From Plantago major (taxonomy: Eukaryota; Streptophyta; Magnoliopsida; Lamiales; Plantaginaceae): 64,000 nucleotides of DNA. Where the stretch lies: the NCBI GenBank assembly GCA_026545765.1, contig CM048839.1, positions 17,112,566-17,176,565 on the forward strand, given 5' to 3'. A program made the translations under genes and the position numbers. Below are positions 1 through 10,545 of the stretch, piece by piece; positions within the stretch are counted from its first letter, which is position 1, and each line of letters starts with the position of its first letter. Under the pieces are notes generated by a model. It searched no databases and had not been told where the DNA came from. It saw only the letters and a program-made list of their open reading frames with translations.

Positions 1-410
1 GAACAAAACTACCTTCGAATTCAGGTATATGCATGCATGCTCTTTCATTTTGAAAAAGGTCTATCAAACCTCAACTGCAAAATTGGAGTGTTACACATGG
101 ACAAAATTTAGATAAGAAAAATCCAGATTCGACCAGTAAGTTTTAAGGTGGTGACTTGTTAAACTTTCTTGATTTTGATGAAAAGGATGATACTTTATCT
201 GGGGATGCATCGGCCACAGATGTTGCAACAGCAAAGAATATGAACTCACTTATACAGATAGCTGATGGTTTACTTCAGAGGCCTGTTTCGAGAGTGAATT
301 TGGATACGGGCAGACCGGAGCCCGTTCAGGGAGAAGGAACAAACAGAGAAGCTTTGACCAGGTTTGCAAAATTGCTCTCGGATGAAAGGAAGATGCGTCA
401 AACAAAGTAG
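1..410 (+). CDS. Patatin-like lipid acyl hydrolase, C-terminal end (partial)
   Basis: Two exons are visible, 1-24 and 186-410, joined in phase 0; the gene starts left of the window. Exon 1 reads EQNYLRIQ and is followed by a GT donor at 25. The next exon begins after AG at 184-185 with DDTLSGDAS, so the join gives NYLRIQ-DDTL, the usual patatin arrangement. The tail carries LLQRPVSRVNLDTG and EGTNREALTRFAKLLSDER, typical of class II plant patatin-like proteins (PLP/pPLA-II), which hydrolyse acyl groups from membrane lipids. The catalytic Ser and Asp lie outside the window. The stop is TAG at 408-410, and an AATAAA-like signal follows near 528. The family call is from motif recognition; the exact paralogue is not determined. 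Confidence 0.85.
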
Positions 411-1548
411 AAGGATAAATTGTTGTGACAATACTACCCCAAAATGTGCATATGTTACCAAAATACATTCTCTTATCATAAGCTATACTCTTCATTCTCA
501 CTTGACTCTAACGACACCCTGTGGTACAATAAAAGGCCGTGGATTCTTTCAAGTCCGGTTACTATTCAGGGCCAATACTTCATGAGAACATGTTAAGTTA
601 CAAACAAATGCACGAGCTGTTAGTTTTTCACTCTTCGACCCATGTCAGTCAACATTAAAATATATTAACATGACCAAAATGTCCCTATTTCGGAATATAG
701 TAAATAAGAAAGGTAAGAAATGAATAATTCTATACTCCCCACTCGACTTCTATTAATTGCTCAGGTATTAATTAGTACCCCTGCAACTAAACTGCATTCG
801 ATCTCAATTCATAATTCACTTTCTCTCCGCCAATTTCAATAATTTAATACCAAAGCTTTTTCGTGCTATGTTAAAAACACACAATCGAAAACGCAAGTGT
901 CTCTTTTTTTGGTTGATAATCACCATGAGTTAGTCGGTTGCGGTTAGATTTAAGAGCCTAAAATGATGCCAAATCTTGGCAGGCATTTGGGTTAACAACA
1001 GACAAAAATCTCTTTGGTACTTTCGTGAGACAGCTTTTAATATGCACATAATAGATTCTTCATTGCACCAAAGCTCAGCTTTTGACATCAAGTCGGCAAC
1101 CATTGAATCTTCAAATTTTGGTGGTCTACCAGATGCTAAATTGTTTTCAATATATAGTTGATAGTTATATTTGGATATTCCTAGATTATGACTACAATAA
1201 ATTTGGAAACATAATGTTTTATGAGAGAGATTGGTGTTTGTAGTTTGTTAACCTTAAGAATACAAGGTACTCTCAATCGTTGAATAATTAAATCTTGTGG
1301 CATGTTATTTTCTCCAAGTTATTTTGCAACGAGTTAAACAACCACATAACATGCATTGAGCAAGCCGTAATACTGGCATAAGTATCAAATGTAAGACAAA
1401 GCTTAGAGCAAAAAATTGAACAGATATGACAGACACAGACAGCAAGGCTACAATCAGGCAGTAAACTAATATATATATAGAACAAGAAGGAAAAATTCAA
1501 CGACAAAGTTTTTGTAGTTATATATTTCTTGCTTATCCATGGAATACT
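411..1548. other. Intergenic spacer
   Basis: AT-rich sequence between the lipase 3' end and the WEB gene promoter. It holds the lipase 3' UTR at its left end. I see no convincing gene, RNA or repeat in the rest. Confidence 0.5.
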
Positions 1549-1549
1549 C

Positions 1550-1557
1550 TATAAATA
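1550..1557 (+). promoter_or_regulatory. TATA box of the WEB-family gene
   Basis: TATAAATA lies about 55 bases upstream of the ATG at 1609. This predicts a transcription start near 1580 and a 5' leader of about 30 bases, and so supports 1609 (or 1621) as the true start with no missing upstream coding exon. Confidence 0.6.
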
Positions 1558-1608
1558 CGGACTGGCAACGTAAGCAGGAACACATATGCAGATATAACAT
1601 ATTAGCAT

Positions 1609-2592
1609 ATGAAACACAGAATGGAATATCACAATGATACCAGAGATAGTGGCAACTTATTGACAGGAAAAATAGAGGAGCTAGAAAAGATGAAGGAAAA
1701 TCTCAAGCAAGCAAAAGATGATGCAATGCAATCTTACTTGGATTCGAGGCCACTCATTGATGAGCTTGAAAAGATGCAAGCAGAGCTAGCAAGTGTGAAA
1801 GACAGAATTACCAAAGCAAATGCAACCATAACGGAGATTCAAGCTCAGCTTGGAACTACAGATACGTGCATAAAGTCCAGCAAGGAGGAAGAACTCAAAT
1901 TTCACACCATGGTCAATGACAAAAATCAAGATCTGCACAAGGCACAGGAAGAGATGGAACAGTTGAAAACCAAAATAGATCAAAAGCGCAGGAGGAGATT
2001 GAAAGTTAAGCAAGTTTTAAAAATTAAGAGGCAAACTCTTCAGACGTTGGAACTTACCTACCAAGCAGTACAACTGGAGTCAGGAGCTTTAACTACATCA
2101 GAAGCTCAAGCAGTTGGACACATGAATAATACAGAAGCTGTCAATGTTATGGTGCGGCTAACTCACGAGGAGTACAAATTGCTAAAAAGTGAAGCGAAAG
2201 AACAAACTTTGGTAGAAGAAAGGCGAATATCAGGGTTCATAGAAGACAAACTTGCAGCAGAGAAAAACCGTGAGCTAACATTTAGGAGACTGCAGCGGTT
2301 ATATCCTCGTTATAGATCCAGCAATAGACAAAATATGGAGAAACCTACCGGAAGTGGAAATGCAGGTAATGAAACAGAAGGTAATGTACATACTGTAAGA
2401 GACCAAGCCAAGTACAGACCCCAGGCTTCTTTCAGAACTCACGCAAAGACACAAACTGGAGTTTATAGAAGGGATCCGAAACAGAGGCTCAACAATAACA
2501 TTTACAGCACAGCAGTAAGCAAAACAAAATCATCAATTTTTGTCAGAATTAGAACTTTTCTTGTAAGGAAGCTATCGAAATACTTCAAATGA
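1609..2592 (+). CDS. WEB-family (DUF827-like) coiled-coil protein
   Basis: A single-exon gene of 327 residues. Residues about 20-230 are nearly continuous heptad-like coiled coil, rich in Glu, Lys and Gln. The segment VRLTHEEYKLLKSEAKE followed by EERRISGFIEDKLAAEKNRE resembles the conserved C-terminal block of WEB/PMI proteins (WEAK CHLOROPLAST MOVEMENT UNDER BLUE LIGHT). The tail is basic and ends RKLSKYFK. Known WEB/PMI members act in chloroplast photorelocation through actin; that role is family knowledge and not shown here. It is shorter than WEB1 or PMI2 and lacks much of their N-terminus. A TATA box at 1550 sits just upstream. AATAAA at 2628-2633 is the likely poly(A) signal. A generic coiled-coil protein is the alternative. 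Confidence 0.7.
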   Translation: MKHRMEYHNDTRDSGNLLTGKIEELEKMKENLKQAKDDAMQSYLDSRPLIDELEKMQAELASVKDRITKANATITEIQAQLGTTDTCIKSSKEEELKFHTMVNDKNQDLHKAQEEMEQLKTKIDQKRRRRLKVKQVLKIKRQTLQTLELTYQAVQLESGALTTSEAQAVGHMNNTEAVNVMVRLTHEEYKLLKSEAKEQTLVEERRISGFIEDKLAAEKNRELTFRRLQRLYPRYRSSNRQNMEKPTGSGNAGNETEGNVHTVRDQAKYRPQASFRTHAKTQTGVYRRDPKQRLNNNIYSTAVSKTKSSIFVRIRTFLVRKLSKYFK

Positions 2593-2968
2593 TTGGCAGT
2601 AACAAGTTTGATACATTTTTTCGTTGAAATAAAGTTTGATACATTGTTTTTTATACGTATTCCTGAGATCAAAAGTTTCTAATTGCGCAAATGTAATGAT
2701 TTCCTGGGATCAAAAGTTTCTGATTCCATGAGTTTCTATAATCGGATGAGATTAATTCAGAAGTATAATGTTCTCCCTTTCACTTTACAATGAATAGCAT
2801 CTTCATGGTCGGCTAGTACTGGCATATAAGTAGAGCCTGCAAAAATAGAAGAAAAAAATGGCAAAGTCAACGTTTTACAAATGCGTTTTTCTTTTGGTGC
2901 TGTCTGCCAAGAGTAGAGCAAGGAAAAAGATGTAACAGGTAATACTTACCTCGAAGTGATGTTTATAT

Positions 2969-5931
2969 CTATTCAAACATCCTTGCGTAAGCTTTTTTCT
3001 CCTTTTCAAGCCTCTCAGCAATCTATCAGCATTTTTAACATTTAAAATGAATGAAAGCACATTTAATTATTTGACTGGTAATATAAACCAGGGCTGGGAC
3101 AGAACTAACCCTCTTCTTTGCCTCGAAAAAACTTTTCTTTATGTCACCTAGATAAAAGAAAGCGTTAATATCTATCTTGCAGAATTACTTTCCACTGTTG
3201 GAGAACCATCATTCTTCCAGATAAGAAAAATGAAAAGACTCCTTACGGTCATTTGGTTCCAGCTCTAGTGCTTTCATAAAGCTTTCAATTGCATCATCGA
3301 TTCTATTGAGTGCCATATAAGCCTGATATAGATATAGCAGATACCAGTAAACATATATGAATTTGCATACAAGAGATTAATCAGAGCACATATATCAAGA
3401 TAAAAGGATTAAAGCTGAAATCCTATTTGAAAACATACTAAAAATGCTTTGCAGAATAGGCTTGATTGCCTTATTACAAACTTTTGCAAGACCAAGAGGT
3501 GGAATCAACATCACATGTCTAACAACAAACATCACTTGTTTAGCCTCAAACATCTTATGTTTAATATACTTGCATTACCCCTGCATTACTAAATATGTGA
3601 TGTTTATAGCTAAACATGCGATGCTTATAGCTATAAATGTGATGTTAATTTTGTCTCTCGAGGAGATGGTCTCTCGCAAAAACTGCTCATGAAAAGTCAA
3701 GAGGTTAAACAAATACCACATGCACTAAGATAACCGCCTAACTGCGGTCTTAAGGGGCTAGACACTTGAAAGTGAGATCCATGATAGTAATGAGCAGTAA
3801 CATAATCAATTAGGATACAGATGCAATCATGCAAATATGAAAAAGCACAAGTAAAACTAAAGCGAGCATCCATGTGGCTGCAATTAGACAGTTTCCAGGC
3901 AGATGGTTTATGTCTACCTATACATATGTTATAAGAAAAAACGAAGTCGGCAATCAAGAGAGAAGTGCATTATCAAACGAAACAAAGTGCTGAACAGAGT
4001 ACATGTTTATGGACGTTTATTAAGTGGGTCCTCAAGTTATTGCATACGTTAACCTGGGCGAACACTAGACACTGACCTGGCCTTGGCGATAAAATGGTTT
4101 TGCACTATCTCTATTATCACGAATCGCAAATTCTGCCTCCTGCAATGCTCCTTCAAGGTCTCCTAGCTTCAACTTGCAGAGCTTCAACAAAGAAGCCAAA
4201 TGTGATTAAACATAAAGAATTCAAGGGGACAATAAAGATGTAATATACTTAGATGTGACCTCTTATAAGAGGAGAGTAGCTATAACTTACTGACATATTT
4301 GCAAGGATCTCACATTTTATTTTCACGAGAGATTCACTTTGATCTGCAGAAGAATGATGATCATGCAATCGGATTTGTAAGAATAGACATTCACCAGATT
4401 TAGATAATTGGACATCCTTATGAAATACAACCAGAAGCAGATATGTGATTTACCTGGGTCAATGCCATTCGACGACCAGCACGAATCAATATATTTGATG
4501 GCCTTCATATACTTTCTCATAGCCATATTGTAATTTTCCTTCTGTATATGCAAAAGTCTATGATCTTCCAAATGACAGAACAAATAGTATATTGTCATTA
4601 TCATCTTCAAATGAAAACATTACCTTAAACCACTCGTTGCCCAAAACTTTGATGGGTACAACAGCAGCTATCAGCCATGAGACATCATCTGTTTCTATGT
4701 CATGCCATTCCGGGTACATATCGCCATCCTTAAAGAAGTTAATTGTTCCATCATCTGCTCCCTCAGAAATTTCTCCACAGTCATACACCAAAACATCAAC
4801 AGTTGGATAATGATCATGCGTTGTAGTAACAAGCTCAATTGCACGAACCACTGTCAATCCTTTTATCACCTTCCCAAAGACAACGTGCTTACCATCCAAG
4901 CGTTTGTTTCCACACATAGTAATGAAAAACTGAGAGCTGTTGGTGTTTGGGCCAGAATTAGTCATTGATAGCATCCCTTTCCTCAAATGCTTCAGCTCGA
5001 AATTTTCATCTTCGAATTCCAAACCGTAAATAGACTCTCCAGTACCAGATGACAATCTCCCTCCCTGTACTATGTGATCTCTAAAAACATAATCAAAGAG
5101 TGTTCCCTGCAGCAAATCCAGCTAACAGTAGTAAAACATAACTTCATGATAGAGGGCCATTATCATGACACATTCTACAACTACTTTTAAGTTCAGTAAA
5201 TGTTAAATGCTACATGAGCATCATATACTACACTTTAGCAATTGTTTTTCGCTTCAAACCGTTAAAAACTAAGAAGTCAAATCACAAATCACCATCAGGA
5301 AAGCAACAAATGCAATCCGTCTCAACTGTTTATCGTTTCTAATCTTCAGAAATCAGAATCATCTACTGCATCTTAGCAATTGTTTTTTTCGCTTCAAACC
5401 GTTAAAAACTATGAAGTCAAATCACAAATCACCATCAGGAGAGCAACAAATGCAATTATCAATCAATTAGACCTTCTCAACTGTTTATTGTTTCTAATCT
5501 TCAGAAACAAAAAATCTAACAATGAAACATCACCATCAACAAAAACAAACACAAAACAAAAGAAGCAGATGTTAAAATCAATCAACCATACACTACCAAC
5601 TGCTTTCCATCTCAAATCATTCCAAAGCTCACTACTCAAAACTCAGTATCATACAAACAAACAACATAAACAAACTCGACGAGAATCAAAATAACATTCA
5701 CAACAAGGATGCAACAAAATTCACTATCAGAATCAAACAGCAATAAATCAGTCAATAAACCTTGAAATGAAGCGGAACGCCACTGTGAGGGCTAATGCCC
5801 TTCTCTCCAGTACAGAGTGCTCTGAAATTCTCCGCCGTTTTCGGCACCACGTCCTTGTATAGCTCCACAACGATTCTCCCTATCAAATCTCCTCCGATGC
5901 TGATATCCAAAAAGCACCTCGGATTCTCCAT
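2969..5931 (-). CDS. CYP40: Cyclophilin 40 (PPIase-TPR co-chaperone), divergent active site
   Basis: Eight exons, in transcript order: 5931-5761, 5106-4624, 4541-4454, 4343-4291, 4181-4077, 3322-3247, 3147-3110, 3022-2969. Every junction is GT..AG and phases agree, giving 355 residues, close to the ~361 usual for plant CYP40 (SQUINT). The cyclophilin domain spans residues 1-175 ([14 protein letters not shown], then SQFFITM, then [11 protein letters not shown]), followed by three TPRs ending AYARMF. CYP40 is an Hsp90 co-chaperone; in Arabidopsis SQN supports AGO1 and miRNA function. The TPR clamp looks complete: K and N of KVLGNEWF, N of LANMS, K and R of KPFYR. Oddly, the FHRV...GF catalytic block reads FDYV...DH (residues 61-68), losing the catalytic Arg, and the QGG loop is three residues shorter. 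Confidence 0.92.
3507..3645. repeat. Small inverted-repeat element in a CYP40 intron
   Basis: The left end AACATCACATGT and right end ATGTGATGTT are inverted copies. Further AACATCAC and GTGATGTT motifs lie inside, so the segment could fold on itself. It sits in the 4076-3323 intron of CYP40. It is MITE-like in form, but no target duplication was recognised. Confidence 0.35.
5220..5510. repeat. Tandem duplication (~140 bp unit) in CYP40 intron 1
   Basis: Two adjacent copies share TTAGCAATTGTTTTT, GCTTCAAACCGTTAAAAACT, AAATCACAAATCACCATCAG and TCTCAACTGTTTAT in the same order, at about 5235-5358 and 5370-5510. The second copy has a short extra AATTATCAATCAATTAGACC-like insertion. The duplication lies wholly inside the 5107-5760 intron. 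Confidence 0.8.
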
Positions 5932-7178
5932 TATCTCAGCAAATAGTTCTCACCTGTACACACAGTGAACGTGAACTGTAAATCGACAAAATACGCACAA
6001 ATGCTCGAAAAACTGAAGACGAAAAGATGAAATGGAAGACGAAGAGATACAGTTACCTGTTTTGGGCAGAGGGTTTTGCGTGGGAGGAGTGGGTTTATGA
6101 GTGTACGTGTATATGTATAGACGTATGCCATATCGAGTAATAGAGAGGTACAACCGATTGATGCGGAATGTACAAACCTGCGTGTTTCATGGCATTGGTC
6201 ACGTCTAGGCTTAGCCTACAATTCTACGAACACTCGCGGAACGGCGAAGATCTAGCTCTACTTCACTTTACTACTTGTTAAAATCCTTATTGAGGTTTCA
6301 GCTCGATTAAATTTGAGTTCGACTCGTTGAATGAGATAAAGCCAAGCTTGAGAGTCTTAACTTTGTGCTCGTTTTATTATCGAGCCGAGTAGGTCTCGAC
6401 TCGTTGATACTTAAGATGGCTCTTTTAGCCTCGTTTAAATTAGTACATAGTTTTCGTTAACGAGCTTGAACTCGACTAAAACTCGAACCAAATGAGCCAC
6501 GCTCGAGCCCACTTATCAGTGTTTTATATTGTTTCTCGTGCATTTTATGCGTTTTACGTTTTGATGGAATTTGTGTTTTTATGTGAAAACTGGATGGGAA
6601 AAACGATGTTTACAAGATTGTACAAATCTTATGTGAAGTTGTGAAACTCGTACATGAGAGTTTGAAGGTTAAAAACTTCGTTTGAAGATGTTTGGGTGGC
6701 AATTCAAGGCCACAAGAGTTCGATACTTGAGGAATCCCATTATTTATGTTTTTCATAGCCAGCTGCGTCCGAATTTCCATACACAATTTTTTGTTTGACT
6801 TTGAATCCTGACGCGTCTGAACTTATTCTCGGTGAGACGGTTTTTCATGTTTTCTTTTATTTTTGATTAACTACAATTTCTCTTGTATTTTTTCATTTAT
6901 CATTTATTCTAAACATTATTTTGAGATTAAGAGCCCTAGTTTTCAGATTGAACACTTGGATTTTACCGAATTGGCCTGTAAACTTACATCGGATTCCGAA
7001 TTCACGTATTTGAAGGTTAGATTGCGTGTTTCTTTTATATATTTTCTTTCAATTTGACAAATCATTTGGGTTGTACTTGTTTACTTGCTTTCCATCCATT
7101 TTATGACTTATTCTATTGTGACAATGAATTTGTATGCGATTATGATGTCCATGAGCAGCTAATTTTGTGGTAAATGCG
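5932..7178. other. CYP40 upstream region and spacer
   Basis: This holds the CYP40 5' leader and promoter (transcription runs leftwards). At about 6290-6520 there is a stretch rich in CTCGA/TCGAG words such as GAGCTTGAACTCGACT, which resembles a degraded dispersed plant repeat. I see no gene. Confidence 0.4.
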
Positions 7179-7183
7179 GTAGT

Positions 7184-8973
7184 TGAAAGTATGTATGTCC
7201 TAGAGACAACTATTTATGAGGATGATATGTACTTTGATCACATTCAGTTTATTATTGTTTATAATATTGTTATTTGGCATTGCATCTATTGAGTTATTAT
7301 TTAGTTGTTTTAATAATTCGATAAGATGTTCCCATGGACTGCGCGTTATCATCAAGTGTGTGAGAACTTGGATGACAGAACGTAAGTCTTAAAATAGCCC
7401 CAATCGAGAGTCATTGAAATTTGGGATATCAATGACGCACGTTAGAGATTGGCATGTGATCTGCATCATATTCTTGGGGAATGTAGTAGCTCTCACGACT
7501 ACGAATGACTTGGTCATTCATGATGGATGCATGGGCACCTTGGAGGGTGTTGGTAGACCCACCGAGAAATCATTTGGTTAATTTTATTTATATGTCTATG
7601 GGAGTATCGGTGTGTAAGATGATTTATTAGTCCTTTGAAGGTAAATCGACTACATGTGTGAAGTGATGTGCTTTGACCATGACCAATGCTTGTACTCTAA
7701 TGGGGTAGAATCTGATGTGTTTGGCACATTCTGAAGACATGTGAGTAGAATTACCAAGATAGGATTCATTCGCCATAGACTTTGGAGAGAATACTTTACA
7801 TCTCATATTTAGGTTGATCGTTAGTCATTGGCCAATGCATTACGATATATTCAAAATAGTGTTTGAATATGATCGAGGATCAACTAACAAGATTGAGAAA
7901 GAAATGAATAAGTTATTGGAACATACATAATATCAAGTTCTAGACTTATTCGAGTATTCGTGAATGAAAGGACCTTACCATCATTTGAGCCTTACATTAA
8001 AGGTGGTTTGTATATCCTCACAAACATCCTTATATATTAATATTGTCCGGTAAATTATGCAGGAGTTTCACCAGAACCTAATTGGATTAGTAATTAATAT
8101 ATAAGCGCATACACTATTATATGGAAATCTTACCAAACCGGGATGTTAATGAATAAATATTATTTATTGTAAATAATATGAGAATAATTTTAATTGGTTA
8201 AATTGAACTGAACAATTAAAATGAAGTGTTATCTTGGGTAATTTAATTAGAAATTAATAATTAAAACTGGGCTGAAATGAAAATTGGGCCAAAAGGGAAG
8301 AAGAAAGCTGGGCCAAAGGCCCAGCAACAAAAGAAAACTGTCGGGCGCGTGTAACACACGCGCCAGAGGTTTATTTCTGGCGTGTGTGTTACATGCGCCA
8401 GGAGGGTGATTATGGGGACGTGTTGCACGTCCCCATCATTGCCCCTTTTTTGTTTTCTTTCAGTTGCTTTTCTTGACTTCTTCTTCTTCAGTTTTCTTTT
8501 CTGACATTTTTGTCTGTGGTGAATTTTTGGTAAAAACAACACATTGGTTTGAGATATACACTGAACCAAGATAAAAACAGAAGAAGACAAAATCAGATTT
8601 TGTCTTGTAAACACTTCATATTATTTTCATCCTAAAAGAAGAATCTCCTAGCATTCTTTGGTAGAGGAACTCCTGTGGATACCAAGGTTCGAGGTGACAA
8701 CCGGCAACCTGGATTTGCACGAGGATTGGGATTTGCTTGGAGAGGAGCTAGAGGATCTCGAAGAAGCATACACAGACGAACAGATCGACGAATTGCTGGA
8801 ATTTGCTGACGCTGAATTGCTATCTTACAGTCAAGAATCGGATTCGCTATCACTGTAAGCTTCTGTTCGTTTACATGTTAAACACGTTAAATTACTGTTA
8901 TCATGTTGGTCTATAAAATTTTCAAATTTCCGCTGCGTATACTTAGAGTATAATCTGACCCAAAATGCCAACA
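7184..8973 (+). mobile_element. Solo LTR 1 (Copia-like family)
   Basis: A 1,790-bp segment starts TGAAAGTATGTATGTCC and ends GCCAACA (TG..CA). It is flanked by perfect 5-bp duplications, GTAGT at 7179-7183 and at 8974-8978. The 3' part carries AATTTCCGCTGCGT, common near the ends of plant Copia LTRs. No primer-binding site or internal region follows, so it is a solo LTR left by LTR-LTR recombination. The second LTR at 10546-12359 is a diverged copy in the same orientation. The acidic reading frame at 8658-8858 lies inside this LTR and is unlikely to be a host gene. Confidence 0.88.
8344..8436. repeat. Three consecutive hairpins in solo LTR 1
   Basis: 8344-8364 pairs GGCGCGTGT with ACACGCGCC around a 3-nt loop. 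8378-8400 pairs TGGCG.. with ..CGCCA imperfectly. 8412-8436 pairs ATGGGGACGTG with CACGTCCCCAT around loop TTG, a perfect 11-bp stem. The block is GC-rich within an AT-rich LTR. Confidence 0.85.
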
Positions 8974-8978
8974 GTAGT

Positions 8979-10540
8979 GATGTAGGCTTACATCTTACAT
9001 GCATATTACGATAAAAAATATGCTTTGTATTTGATTCACATGCGTTAAACTGGTTTAAAATCTTCGTAAACGACAATTGATAGGCTTGCTAGTTTGAAAC
9101 CTTCAAATCGTGTTGGTTGAATCGTTATCCTGACAGTTGAACGATCAAGCTAGTTCAAAATTTAAAAAACGATTTGGTTAAACCCTTTGTTTTAATTTGT
9201 CGTAGGACATTAAAATGTGTGAATCTCATTGCTAAAATCCGCATATGCAATTCTCAATCATTGCTACCGTATTCATTATTTCCATCAATTGTTCAAGGGA
9301 AAACATATTCGTGTTCTTGATTTTTTCCAGATTAAGTGTTATTCAATCTAAATTTATTACTAGCAAGCACTCACGTTTACTACTCCGTAAAGCAATAGTT
9401 AGCTTAGCTAATTCATCGAAGAGAATAATCTTGTGGTTAAAAGCCTGTGCAATCAACATTTCTTTTAATTACTTATGGGTAATTAAAATGTGGCGCCATT
9501 GTCGAGGAATTAACTCCTACTGTATTGTTCATTAGGAGTTCTAAACGTTTTTGTTTATGTCTATTAGGACTAACATAAACTAAGTGTTAGTTGAATTTGT
9601 TGTGAGTATGCGTAGTTGCTATCACATTCACATGTAAGGTAACAAACAGCTCCAATCAACAACATTAGATGTTCACATTAGAATGGTCCGAAAGGAGATC
9701 AAAGAGCATTTGCAACCATATAAGTTACGGTCACTGGATCTCGACTGCACCCTCACAGGAAGTTAGGAACATGGATATTAAGGCTCATCACGTTTCTACT
9801 AGCATACTAATGAGGACGTAATGAAATTCGTAAGGAAGTTCACGATTCTAATTGGGAGTATACCGCTCACTGGTGGATTTCATTTTTAGTAAACACCCAT
9901 ATGCACCACTAGTTTAATATCTTAGTAATTTATCTCAACTACTCCCAACTTTATATATTGTGCTCAAAACTAAACGCATTCAGATTTCTATCACTTTTAA
10001 GGTTACTCTATACATGTCCCCTATTTTGAGAGGTCCAATTTTAAATTTAAGGTTATATATAAATTTGTTTCCATGTAATAATAAAGCATTAAAATCTCTT
10101 TCTTCAAGTGATAAAGTTGATATCTATCTTACAAAAGGTCTCGTGTTCAATTTATGATGGTGTAAATTTTTTTATTTTTCATATCTTGAATATTTTTTCT
10201 TCTATTATAATTAATATTTTTTATTATTAGGAGTCCAAATTAAATTTTTTACACAAGTCTTCCTAAATCTCTAGGCCAGCCATGTATGGACCTGGTCTAG
10301 AACTAACGGAGTACTATTTAGCATGTGATCTCTAATTAATTAATACTGTCTAATCAAGGCTTTTTTACATGATCACCTATGAACAGAGACATCTTGAAGT
10401 GATCTGAATTGTCACGAGTTAACAGGCATGTTTATGGTTTTCTTGATAACCCAAAACAAATAGAAAAAGAAATTTTTTGAAGAAACACTTTCTGAGAATC
10501 CCAGAATCTTAAATACTCCAAATCCAAGAAATCACAAATC
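8979..10540. other. Spacer between the two solo LTRs
   Basis: AT-rich sequence with no recognisable gene. It is not the interior of a retrotransposon formed by the flanking LTRs: no primer-binding site follows LTR 1, and each LTR has its own different target duplication. Confidence 0.5.
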
Positions 10541-10545
10541 GTCAT

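Noticed and set aside
8658..8858. Acidic 66-codon open frame
   Set aside because: It lies within solo LTR 1, shows no known domain and is not preserved in solo LTR 2.
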